Source: Oryzomicrobium sp.
GTDB lineage: Bacteria > Pseudomonadota > Gammaproteobacteria > Burkholderiales > Rhodocyclaceae
NCBI RefSeq assembly: GCF_021287045.1
Contig: NZ_JAJTBG010000004.1
Coordinates: 234,174 to 298,173, forward strand
Reading direction: 5' to 3'
DNA: 64,000 nucleotides
In this document: in pieces, positions 47,044 through 54,865 of the stretch
How positions within the stretch are numbered: position 1 is the stretch's first letter
Layout of the letters: each line of letters starts with the position of its first letter
The notes under the pieces: model-generated
Told to the model about the DNA's origin: nothing
The model's input: the letters and a program-made list of their open reading frames with translations, nothing else
Databases searched by the model: none
Translations under genes and position numbers: made by a program

Positions 47044-48099
47044 ATGCCCGCCGCCGCTTCCACCGCCCTCACCGCTTCCGAAAAGGGCACCATCGCCGTC
47101 AATTTCGTCAATGAAGCCCTGCTCGTGGCCCGGCAGCGGGGGATCGGCGTGGACGCCCTGCTGGCCGAGGCCGGCATTGCCCCGCGCCTGCTCGACGTGC
47201 CCCAGGCCCGGGTCTCCGCCGGCCAGTACGCCATCCTCTGGCACGGCCTGACCCGGGTGCTTGACGACGAATTCTTCGCCATGGACTCCCACGGCATGAA
47301 GCCCGGCTGCTTCACCCTGCTCGGCCACGCCACCCTGGACGCTCCCAACCTGGGCCGGGCCCTGACCCGGGCCCTGCGCTTCTTCGGCCTGGTGCTCGAC
47401 GACCTGGGCGGTTCCCTGGAGGTGCGCGACGGCCGGGCCGAATTGACCCTGCACCAGCACCGGGGGCCGCAGCGCTTCTTCGCCCACGCCACCTTCCTGC
47501 TGCTGCTGTTCGGCCTGGCCTGCTGGCTGGTGGGCCGGCGCATCCCCTACCAGTCGGTGGTGTTCCGCGATGCCCTGCCGCCGGGCACCGAGGATGAATA
47601 CCGGGTGTTCTTCGGCCCCAGTTTGAGCGACGGCGGGCCGGCCACGGTGGTGGCCTTCGACGCCCGCTACCTGACCCTGCCGGTGGTGCAGAACGAACGC
47701 ACCCTCAAGGAATTCCTGCGCGAAGCCCCGGCCAACCTGCTGGTGAAGTACCGCAACCCGCGCAGCCTCACCGCCCGCCTGCGCCACCGCCTGCGCCAGA
47801 CCGCGCCGGCCGATTGGCCCGACCTGGAACGCATGGCCCGGCATCTGAACATGGCCGCCTCGACTCTGCGCCGCCATCTGGAGGACGAAGGCCAGTCCTA
47901 CCAGTCGATCAAGGACGAACTGCGCCGCGACCTGGCCCTGGACCTGCTCGGCCACACCTCGCGCAGCGTGCTCGACGTGGCCATGGAACTGGGCTTCGCC
48001 GAGGCCAGCGCCTTCCACCGGGCCTTCCGCAAATGGACCGGCACCCGCCCCGGGGAATACCGCCGGCGGTTCCAGGGCGGCGCCGGACTCGGCGAATGA
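47044..48099 (+). CDS. AraC-family transcriptional regulator
   Basis: A 351-aa regulator with an OruR/ArgR-like ligand domain (about 20-230, containing GLTRVLDDEFFAMDSHGMKPGCFTLLGHA) and a C-terminal double helix-turn-helix (LERMARHLNMAASTLRRHLEDEGQSYQSIKDELRRDLALDLLGHTSRSVLDVAMELGFAEASAFHRAFRKWTGTRPGEYRR). Divergent position makes the acyl-CoA ligase/dehydrogenase operon the likely target and an acyl compound the likely effector; both are inference. Confidence 0.92.
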   Translation: MPAAASTALTASEKGTIAVNFVNEALLVARQRGIGVDALLAEAGIAPRLLDVPQARVSAGQYAILWHGLTRVLDDEFFAMDSHGMKPGCFTLLGHATLDAPNLGRALTRALRFFGLVLDDLGGSLEVRDGRAELTLHQHRGPQRFFAHATFLLLLFGLACWLVGRRIPYQSVVFRDALPPGTEDEYRVFFGPSLSDGGPATVVAFDARYLTLPVVQNERTLKEFLREAPANLLVKYRNPRSLTARLRHRLRQTAPADWPDLERMARHLNMAASTLRRHLEDEGQSYQSIKDELRRDLALDLLGHTSRSVLDVAMELGFAEASAFHRAFRKWTGTRPGEYRRRFQGGAGLGE

Positions 48100-48106
48100 T
48101 GTGCCG

Positions 48107-48724
48107 TCAGCCCTTCAGCTTGGCAGCGATCTGGGCCACGTGGCGGCCCTGGAAGCGGGCGATGGCCAGCTCGTTTTCGCTCGGCTGGCGGGAACCGTCG
48201 CCGCCGGTGAGGGTGGAACTGCCGTAGGGGCTGCCGCCGGTGATTTCGGCCATGGTCATCTGCCGGGCTTCCGAATAGGGCACGCCGACGATCACCATGC
48301 CCTGGTGCAGCAGGGTGGTATGAAAGCTGAGGATGGTGGATTCCTGCCCGCCGTGCTGGGTGGCGGTGCTGGTGAACACGCTGCCCACCTTGCCGATCAG
48401 CCCGCCCTTCATCCACAGGCCGCCGGTCTGGTCGAGAAAGTTGCGCATCTGGGCGCACATGTTGCCGAAGCGGGTCGGGGTGCCGAAGATGATGGCGTCG
48501 GCTTCCGCCAGCTGCTCCGGTGCAATTACCGGAAGGTGGGCAAAGGCTGCCTGCCGGGCCTTGGCGCCACTTTTCTCCAACACCTCGTCGGGCACCAGCT
48601 CGGGTACCCGCCACACGGTCACCTCGGTATCCGCCACTTCCCGGGCACCGGCCGCCACGGCCTCGGCCATGGTGTGGATGTGGCCGTACATGCTGTAGAA
48701 CACCACTTGGATTTTCGTTGCCAT
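48107..48724 (-). CDS. wrbA: NAD(P)H:quinone oxidoreductase WrbA-like
   Basis: A 205-aa flavodoxin-fold protein: [21 protein letters not shown] binds the FMN phosphate, [25 protein letters not shown] and [31 protein letters not shown] are WrbA hallmarks. It reduces quinones by two electrons, limiting oxidative stress. The ATG at 48724 has a GAGAGGGG site. It converges on the AraC gene. Confidence 0.93.
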   Translation of the reverse strand: MATKIQVVFYSMYGHIHTMAEAVAAGAREVADTEVTVWRVPELVPDEVLEKSGAKARQAAFAHLPVIAPEQLAEADAIIFGTPTRFGNMCAQMRNFLDQTGGLWMKGGLIGKVGSVFTSTATQHGGQESTILSFHTTLLHQGMVIVGVPYSEARQMTMAEITGGSPYGSSTLTGGDGSRQPSENELAIARFQGRHVAQIAAKLKG

Positions 48725-48935
48725 CGCGTTGCCCCTCTCGGTGCGCGCATTGCGCGGGTTGAAAAGCTCGGCCGGACGCGGCGCAACCGCCGGAACCCCG
48801 AGAGGCGCGCCACCGGTCCAGCGGGTGGAACACCGGGTTGACCCGGACGCCCGGCTGGCGTTCCGGCGGCGTAGCGATAACGCTGCCGCCGGAAGGTGCC
48901 CGTGACGCTGCAACAAAGGCCCAGGCACGAAATGA

Positions 48936-48964
48936 CGGTGCCCGCTCCATGGGCGGGCACCGCT
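48936..48964 (-). terminator. Possible weak terminator stem-loop after DUF1684 gene
   Basis: Inverted repeat CGGTGCCCGC and GCGGGCACCG with a short loop lies about 30 bp past the DUF1684 stop on the minus strand. It lacks a clear U-run, so function is uncertain. Confidence 0.4.
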
Positions 48965-48994
48965 TCCGACGGACTGCGATGGTGCCTCGGCGGA

Positions 48995-49852
48995 TCAGCC
49001 GTGGCCGGCGTACTTTTTCTCGCCGGCGGATATGGCGATCTTCAGCCAGTTTTCCGGCGGCGGCAGGGGGCAGGTGGCGAAGGGGGTGAAGGCACAGGGC
49101 GGGTTGTAGGCCCGGTTGAAGTCCAGCACCAGCCGGCCGTCCCGGGGCGGCGCGGCGCGCAGGAAGCGGCCGGCGCCATAGGTGTCCCGGCCTGCCCCCA
49201 GGTCGCGGAAGACGAAGAAATAGCCGTCCTCGCCCTCTTCCATGGGCAACAACTCGTGGCGCTGGCCGTCCCGCTCGAACACGGCCCGGCCATGAACCAC
49301 GACAGTCTTCAGTTCGCCGGTGACGCTGGGCACCTCCATGGATTGGGGCGGGGCCAGGGGCTCCCAGACGGCGGCCACCTGCCAGGCCGGGTCGAAGGGA
49401 AAATAATCCAGGCCGGCGAAGGGTTCGTGGGCCTGCCAGCCCAGGTCGCGCAGACGCACCGCCAGCTTGCCGTCCCGGGCGATCACGAAGAAGCGCAGGT
49501 CGCCCACGGCCACGGTGTCCGGCGCACCCGCCGCGTCGGTGGCCAGAACGATGCCGTCCACGCCTGCGGTGTGACTTTCAGCACCGGACTCGATGCGTGC
49601 CGGGCTGCCCGGAGCGGAGCGCCACAGCAGGCTCGCGGCGCTGCTGCCGTCCCACACGAGGTCGCCCAGGTGGGCCGGGCCCTCGGACAACGCCACGGCG
49701 CTGCCGGGGGCGCTGCCGACCCAGTTGGCGCCGGGCTCCAGCCAGATCAAGCCAATCAGGCCGAGCCAGCTGTCGGGGCTGGACAGTTCGGCGCGGCGCC
49801 GGTCGCACCAGTGCTGCCAGCGGTCCAGGGGCGTGGCGGGGGCGTGGGACAT
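48995..49852 (-). CDS. DUF1684 domain protein
   Basis: A 285-aa cytoplasmic protein of the DUF1684 family. The conserved C-terminal signature DFNRAYNPPCAFTPFATCPLPPPENWLKIAI and the GAGRFL segment are unmistakable. Function is not established. No signal peptide is seen. It is a single gene, divergent from the FMN reductase gene at 50027. Confidence 0.85.
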   Translation of the reverse strand: MSHAPATPLDRWQHWCDRRRAELSSPDSWLGLIGLIWLEPGANWVGSAPGSAVALSEGPAHLGDLVWDGSSAASLLWRSAPGSPARIESGAESHTAGVDGIVLATDAAGAPDTVAVGDLRFFVIARDGKLAVRLRDLGWQAHEPFAGLDYFPFDPAWQVAAVWEPLAPPQSMEVPSVTGELKTVVVHGRAVFERDGQRHELLPMEEGEDGYFFVFRDLGAGRDTYGAGRFLRAAPPRDGRLVLDFNRAYNPPCAFTPFATCPLPPPENWLKIAISAGEKKYAGHG

Positions 49853-50026
49853 GGGAAGGCTCCAGTAAAGCAGGATGGTCGATGGGGCTGCACGGCGAGA
49901 ACCCCGCCATGATACGGCCCGGAAATGGTCCTTCGGAATGGGTAGCGGGCTGGTCGCCCCGAACTTACCGGGTAACCGGGACTCTGACTTTCGTCATAGT
50001 TCAGCCCGCCCGGGCGAGGAAATGCC

Positions 50027-50608
50027 ATGAGTGCCATCCCCGTGAAGCTGGTCGTGCTGGTGGGCAGCGTCCGCCAGGGTTCCTACAACGCCGCGGTGGC
50101 CCGGGCCCTCGGGCAGCTGGCACCGCCGGGGATGTCGCTGGAAATCCTGCCCTCGGTGGCGGGCTACCCGATCTACGACGCCGATCTCCAGGCGGCGGGC
50201 TTTCCCGAGGTGGTGACGCGCACGGCGGATGCGATCCGGGCCGCCGACGGGCTGGTGATCGTCACCCCGGAATACAACTACTCGGTGCCCGGCGGGCTCA
50301 AGAACGCCATCGACTGGCTGTCGCGGCTTTCGCCCCAGCCCCTGGCGGCCAAGCCGATCCTGATCCAGAGCGCCTCCATGGGCGTGTTCGGCGGCGCCCG
50401 GGCCCAGTATCACCTGCGCCAGATCCTGGTCTTTCTCAACGGCCAGGTGATGAACACGCCGGAAGCCATGGTCGGCGCCGCCCATACCAAGGTGAACGCC
50501 AACGGCCAGCTCACCGACGCGCTGACCCGGGATTTCCTGGCCAAGCAGCTACGCCACTTCCACACCTTCGTGCGCCGCTGCGCCGCCGGTGCAACGATCC
50601 CCGATTGA
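50027..50608 (+). CDS. NADPH-dependent FMN reductase
   Basis: A 193-aa flavodoxin-like reductase. LVGSVRQGSYN at the N-terminus binds the FMN phosphate and VTPEYNYSVPGGLKNAIDWLSR is the family signature seen in chromate/azo/quinone reductases. Substrate in vivo is unknown. It ends 29 bp before a 21-bp inverted repeat. Confidence 0.92.
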   Translation: MSAIPVKLVVLVGSVRQGSYNAAVARALGQLAPPGMSLEILPSVAGYPIYDADLQAAGFPEVVTRTADAIRAADGLVIVTPEYNYSVPGGLKNAIDWLSRLSPQPLAAKPILIQSASMGVFGGARAQYHLRQILVFLNGQVMNTPEAMVGAAHTKVNANGQLTDALTRDFLAKQLRHFHTFVRRCAAGATIPD

Positions 50609-50636
50609 GGCAGCCGCAAAAAGCCGCCACCCCGAG

Positions 50637-50735
50637 AGCCAATACTGGCGCGGGGTTCGGGGCGGCATGATTCAAGATCGTTGCACGGCGCGGCATTCCA
50701 GAGGGGGCTTTTGAAACCCCGCGCCAGTATTGGCT
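50637..50735. repeat. 21-bp inverted repeat with 57-bp spacer
   Basis: Left arm 50637-50657 begins AGCCAATACTGGCGCGG; right arm 50715-50735 is its exact reverse complement. The sequence extending the right arm to 50741 gives a 23-bp match with 19642-19664 inside the GNAT gene. It lies between the FMN reductase and MFS genes, whose 3' ends converge here, and may act as a transcriptional stop or as a REP-like mobile palindrome. Confidence 0.85.
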
Positions 50736-50745
50736 TTCCGGCCGG

Positions 50746-52092
50746 TCAGGCGTTGGCCGGCGGCGGAATGCGGCGTAGATGCACGGCGATGCCCACCCCG
50801 GCCAGCAGGCACAGGGCCAGCACCCCGGCCACGCCGAACCAGCCGTCGAACCCCCAGGCCAGGCCCGAGGCCCAGCCCAGCACCCCGGCGCCCAGGTAAT
50901 AGAAGGTCAGATACAGGGCCGAGGCCAGGCCCCGGGCATGGGTGGCGCGGCGCCCCACCCAACTGCTCGCCACCGAGTGGCTGGCAAAGAAGCCGAAGGT
51001 GAGCAGCACCACCCCCAGGACGATGGTCGCCAAGTGCGACACCAGGGTGGTCAGCACCCCCGCCAGCATCAGCAGCATGGTGGCCCACATCACCTGGCGG
51101 CGCCCCAGCCGGTCGGCCAGCCGGCCGGTCCACGTGGCGGCCACCGGCCCCACCAGATAGACCATGAACACTGCCCCGGCCAGGGCCGGCCGCAGGTTGA
51201 ACGGGGCCTCGCCCAGATGGTAGGCCAGGTAGTTGTAGGTGCTGGTGAAGCAACCCATGATCAAAAAGCCCAGGGCGAACAGCCAGCGCAGACCCGGGTC
51301 GCCCAGGTGGGCCGCCGCGTCGCGGCGCAGGGTGGCGAGCAGGTCGCGCCACGGCCCCGGGGTGGGGGTGAAATGGCGCGAGCGGGGCACGCTCTTGAGG
51401 AACATCACCGAGGCGCACAGGCCGAAAATGCCCAGGGTGACCATCACCGTGCGCCACGAGGCCATGTCCCCCAGGGCCGAGGCCACCAGGCGGCCGCTCA
51501 TACCGCCCATGGAGTTGCCGGCGATGTAGAGGCCCATGGAATAGCCCAGGGAATTGGGCTCCACCTCCTCGCTCAGATAGGCCATGGCCACCGCCGGCAC
51601 CCCGGCCAGGACCATGCCTTGCAGGGCGCGCCAGAAGAGCAGCTGGGAAAAGCCCTCGGAAGCGGCGGAAATCAGGGTGAACAAAGCCACCAGGGCCAGG
51701 CCGCCGACCATGATCGGCTTGCGCCCCAGGCGGTCGGCCAGGATGCTGGCCGGAATCAGGGCGAAGGCCAGGGCCGCGGTGGCCACCGACACCACGCCGC
51801 TGGCGGAAGCCGGCGACAGATCGAATTCCTGGGAGAACATGGGCATCAGCGGCTGGGCGCCGTGGAGCATGGCGAACACCGAAAAGCCGCCGACGAACAT
51901 GGCCCGGCTGACCTTGCGGAATTCGGGAGTGCCGCTCTTGATGCGGGTGGATTCGATCTCGATCTCGGCCTCGGCCTTGGGCACGGTTGCGGGTGAAACG
52001 CTGGCAGCGGGGGGCATGGAGGGGGCGGTAAGGGCGGAAGCGGCTGGCACGGCGGTTTGGCGGTTCGGCGCTTGGGTGGAATGGGAGGCCAT
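50746..52092 (-). CDS. MFS transporter (YnfM-like)
   Basis: A 448-aa major facilitator with about twelve membrane helices and a 60-residue Ala/Pro-rich N-terminal tail unlikely to cross the membrane. The inter-helix A-motif ADRLGRKPIMVGG and its repeat in the second half, GRLADRLGRRQVMWA, are present. Export substrate unknown. Divergence from a LysR gene mirrors the E. coli ynfM-ynfL pair. Confidence 0.9.
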   Translation of the reverse strand: MASHSTQAPNRQTAVPAASALTAPSMPPAASVSPATVPKAEAEIEIESTRIKSGTPEFRKVSRAMFVGGFSVFAMLHGAQPLMPMFSQEFDLSPASASGVVSVATAALAFALIPASILADRLGRKPIMVGGLALVALFTLISAASEGFSQLLFWRALQGMVLAGVPAVAMAYLSEEVEPNSLGYSMGLYIAGNSMGGMSGRLVASALGDMASWRTVMVTLGIFGLCASVMFLKSVPRSRHFTPTPGPWRDLLATLRRDAAAHLGDPGLRWLFALGFLIMGCFTSTYNYLAYHLGEAPFNLRPALAGAVFMVYLVGPVAATWTGRLADRLGRRQVMWATMLLMLAGVLTTLVSHLATIVLGVVLLTFGFFASHSVASSWVGRRATHARGLASALYLTFYYLGAGVLGWASGLAWGFDGWFGVAGVLALCLLAGVGIAVHLRRIPPPANA

Positions 52093-52105
52093 CCTAGGCC
52101 CGGCA

Positions 52106-52140
52106 AAAACAACAGTCCAATATATAATTGAGGTTGTTTT
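52106..52140. promoter_or_regulatory. Operator/promoter region between MFS and LysR genes
   Basis: AAAACAAC (52106-52113) and GTTGTTTT (52133-52140) form a dyad flanking TATAAT (52123-52128), a perfect -10-like hexamer on the plus strand; the core is strongly AT-rich. It suits a LysR-type operator overlapping two divergent promoters. Confidence 0.55.
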
Positions 52141-52158
52141 GATACGTTAAAAATATCA

Positions 52159-53103
52159 ATGGAACTGCGCCACCTGCGCTACTTCGTCGCCGTCGCCGAA
52201 GAGCTTCACTTCACCCGGGCCGCCGAGCGCCTGCACATCGGCCAGCCGCCGCTGTCCCAACAGATCCAGGCCCTGGAAAGCGAGCTGGGGGTGACCCTGT
52301 TCGAGCGCAACCGCCGTCGGGTAGCCCTCACCGAAGCCGGCAAGCGCTTTCTCGCCCACGCCCGGCAGATTCTCGCCGACACCCGCAACGCCGCCGAGGA
52401 GGCACGCCGCGCCGCCCGGGGCGAGGTGGGCGAGCTGCGCATCGGCTTCACCTACTCGGTGCCGTTCACCAGCGTACTGCCGGGCTTGCTGCGGGATTAC
52501 CGACAGCAGGCCCCCGGCGTCACCCTGACCCTGCACGAGATGTTTTCCACCGACCAGGTTATCGCCCTGGCCGAGGACCGGCTCGACGTGGGCTTCGTCC
52601 GCCATCTGGCCCGGGAAGACACGCCCGGGGTGGTCCTGCGCGAAATCCGCCGGGACCCGCTGCGCCTGGTGATCAACGCCCATCATCCCCTGGCCGACGC
52701 GCCGGAGGTGAGCCTGGCCGACCTGCGCAACGAGGGCTTCATCTTCTACCCCCGGGACGCCGGCACCGGCATCCACCGCGCCGTGGCCCAGATGTGCCGG
52801 GCCGCGGGCTTTGCCCCCAAGGTGGTGCAGGAGGCCCGGGAAGCCACCACCCTGATCGGACTGGTGGCGGCCGGCCTCGGGGTGACGGTACTGCCCTCCC
52901 CCCTCGAATGCGTGCGCATGCCCGACGTGCGCTACCTGCCGATCGCCGACCCGGGGGCTCACATCTCCCTGGCCGTGGCCCTGCGCGACCGCCCCCCGGG
53001 CCCTCTGTTGGCCGGATTTCTCGCCTGCCTGGAGCGCCAAGGCAGCGGCGATCCCTCGCCCACATTCATTTCCGCAGCCGACACCCCGTTCCAGGCACGA
53101 TAA
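52159..53103 (+). CDS. LysR-family transcriptional regulator (YnfL-like)
   Basis: A 314-aa LysR regulator. N-terminal HTH: MELRHLRYFVAVAEELHFTRAAERLHIGQPPLSQQIQALESELGVTLFERNRRRVALTEAG, of the BenM/CatR-like subgroup, followed by the effector domain (about 90-295). Likely controls the divergent MFS transporter and itself through the dyad between them. Effector unknown. Confidence 0.93.
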   Translation: MELRHLRYFVAVAEELHFTRAAERLHIGQPPLSQQIQALESELGVTLFERNRRRVALTEAGKRFLAHARQILADTRNAAEEARRAARGEVGELRIGFTYSVPFTSVLPGLLRDYRQQAPGVTLTLHEMFSTDQVIALAEDRLDVGFVRHLAREDTPGVVLREIRRDPLRLVINAHHPLADAPEVSLADLRNEGFIFYPRDAGTGIHRAVAQMCRAAGFAPKVVQEAREATTLIGLVAAGLGVTVLPSPLECVRMPDVRYLPIADPGAHISLAVALRDRPPGPLLAGFLACLERQGSGDPSPTFISAADTPFQAR

Positions 53104-53539
53104 ATCGCAAAAAAGAAGGAATCGGCCGCTGTTTTGCCCCTGCCCCGGCTTTTTGTCGCGTATCAGCCCGGATACCAAGGCGGACAGCAGTGTAAGGGTG
53201 TGTAAATCGAATATTTTAGTGCTTTGGCACGGCCTGCTTTTACGGTATTTTTCGTCCTGCAGCGCGGCGTCAGACCCGGCCGCAGGCTCGCCCCCGCCGT
53301 TCCAGCCAGCCGTTCCATCGCCAGCCACCTTCTCCGGGGGACCTGCGGCCCCTGTCGGCCCGTACCGGATCACCCCGCCCCACGGGCGCGGCCGTTGCCC
53401 GGGCGCTCCGCGCTCTGCCCTTCGGCCGCGACTTGGCCGACAATGGCGCCTTTCGCTTACCGTTGGCCCTGCACCGCGCCGGGCCGTTGCAGCCGGCTGA
53501 TACGTCCGCCCCACCTACTTTCCCATCATCGAGGTTTCC
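53104..53539. other. 436-bp intergenic region before RND operon
   Basis: No gene is supported here. The first ~140 bp are AT-richer, with AAATCGAATATTTTAG near 53205-53220, and could hold the promoter for the efflux operon; the rest is GC-rich without clear secondary structure or coding signal. Confidence 0.5.
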
Positions 53540-54853
53540 ATGACGACCCGCTCCGACGATCGTCGTGCCGCGTTCCGTAATTTCTTCACCCAAGGCCGGC
53601 GCCGCTGGGTGCTGGCCGGCCTCCTGGTCGCCGTGGCCGCCGGCGGCGCCTATTGGCATTACGGCACTTCCCCCGGTATCGACAAGGCCAGCGCCCAGGG
53701 CGCTCCAGGTGGCGGACGCGGGCCAGGAGGCCCCGGTGGGCCCGGCGGACCGGGGGGACGCCCCACGCCGGTCCAGGCCAAGGCGGTGCGCAGCGGTGAG
53801 TTGCACGTCTTCCTCACCGCCCTGGGCACGGTGACGCCGATCAATACGGTCACGGTGCGCAGCCGGGTCGATGGCGAACTGCTCCGGCTGCCCTTCAAGG
53901 AGGGGCAGATGGTCAAGGCCGGCGACCTGATCGCCGAGATCGACCCGCGCCCCTACCAGGTCCAGCTGACCCAGGCCGAAGGCCAACTGGCCAAGGACCA
54001 GGCCCTGCTGGCCAACGCCCGGGTAGACCTGGCGCGCTACAAGACCCTGATCGAGCAGGATTCGATTTCCAAGCAGCAGGTGGATACCCAGGAATCCCTG
54101 GTGCGCCAGTACGTGGGCACGGTCAAGAGCGACGAAGGCCAGGTGGCCAGCGCCAAGCTCCAGCTGTTGTACACCCGCATCACCGCCCCCGTGTCGGGCC
54201 GCATCGGCCTGCGCCAGGTGACCCCGGGCAACATCGTCCACGCCTCGGATACCAACGGCCTGGTGATCATCAACCAGATTCAGCCGATCCACGTGCTGTT
54301 CGCCCTGCCCGAGGACAACCTGCCGGCGGTGCAGGCCGCCCTGCATTCCGGCGCCCCGGTGCTGGTGGAAGCCTGGGACCGAGCCCAGAAGAACCTGCTG
54401 GCCACGGGCCGGCTGTTCACCCTGGACAACCAGATCGATACCGCCACGGGCACCGTCAAGCTCAAGGCCGAGTTCGCCAACGCCAAGGACGAGCTGTTTC
54501 CCAACCAGTTCGTGAACATCCGCGTGCTGGTGGAAACCCGTCCGGACGCCCTGCTCATGCCCACCGCGGCGGTACAGCGGGGCAGCCAGGGCACCTTCGT
54601 CTTCCTCGTCCGCGACGACAACACGGTGACGCCCAAGCCGGTCAAGCTCGGCCCGGTGGACGGCGAGGCGGTGGCGGTGGAGCACGGCCTTTCCGCCGGC
54701 GACAAGGTAGTGGTGGACGGCTCCGACCGGCTGCGCGATGGCGCCAAGGTCGAGGTGATCGAGCCCACCGTACCCAAGGGCAAGCCTGCCAACGGCAATC
54801 GGGGCAACCGCCGCCAGGGCGGCCCTGGCGGCGGCCGTCCCCCCGCTCCGTAA
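53540..54853 (+). CDS. mdtA: RND efflux periplasmic adaptor (MdtA-like)
   Basis: A 437-aa membrane-fusion protein. One N-terminal transmembrane/signal segment (RRWVLAGLLVAVAAGGAYWHYG), a Gly/Pro-rich linker (GGGRGPGGPGGPGGPGGRP), lipoyl/hairpin domain (KEGQMVKAGDLIAEIDPRPYQVQLTQAEGQLAKDQALL...), beta-barrel and membrane-proximal domain, and another Gly/Arg-rich tail. It bridges the inner-membrane pumps to the outer-membrane factor. Downstream pump follows by 12 bp. Confidence 0.94.
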   Translation: MTTRSDDRRAAFRNFFTQGRRRWVLAGLLVAVAAGGAYWHYGTSPGIDKASAQGAPGGGRGPGGPGGPGGPGGRPTPVQAKAVRSGELHVFLTALGTVTPINTVTVRSRVDGELLRLPFKEGQMVKAGDLIAEIDPRPYQVQLTQAEGQLAKDQALLANARVDLARYKTLIEQDSISKQQVDTQESLVRQYVGTVKSDEGQVASAKLQLLYTRITAPVSGRIGLRQVTPGNIVHASDTNGLVIINQIQPIHVLFALPEDNLPAVQAALHSGAPVLVEAWDRAQKNLLATGRLFTLDNQIDTATGTVKLKAEFANAKDELFPNQFVNIRVLVETRPDALLMPTAAVQRGSQGTFVFLVRDDNTVTPKPVKLGPVDGEAVAVEHGLSAGDKVVVDGSDRLRDGAKVEVIEPTVPKGKPANGNRGNRRQGGPGGGRPPAP

Positions 54854-54865
54854 GCACGCCCGATC

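Noticed and set aside
53540-54853. Gly/Pro repeats in the MdtA-like protein as a possible collagen-like or repeat protein
   Set aside because: The repeats are only short linker and tail segments of an otherwise standard RND adaptor.
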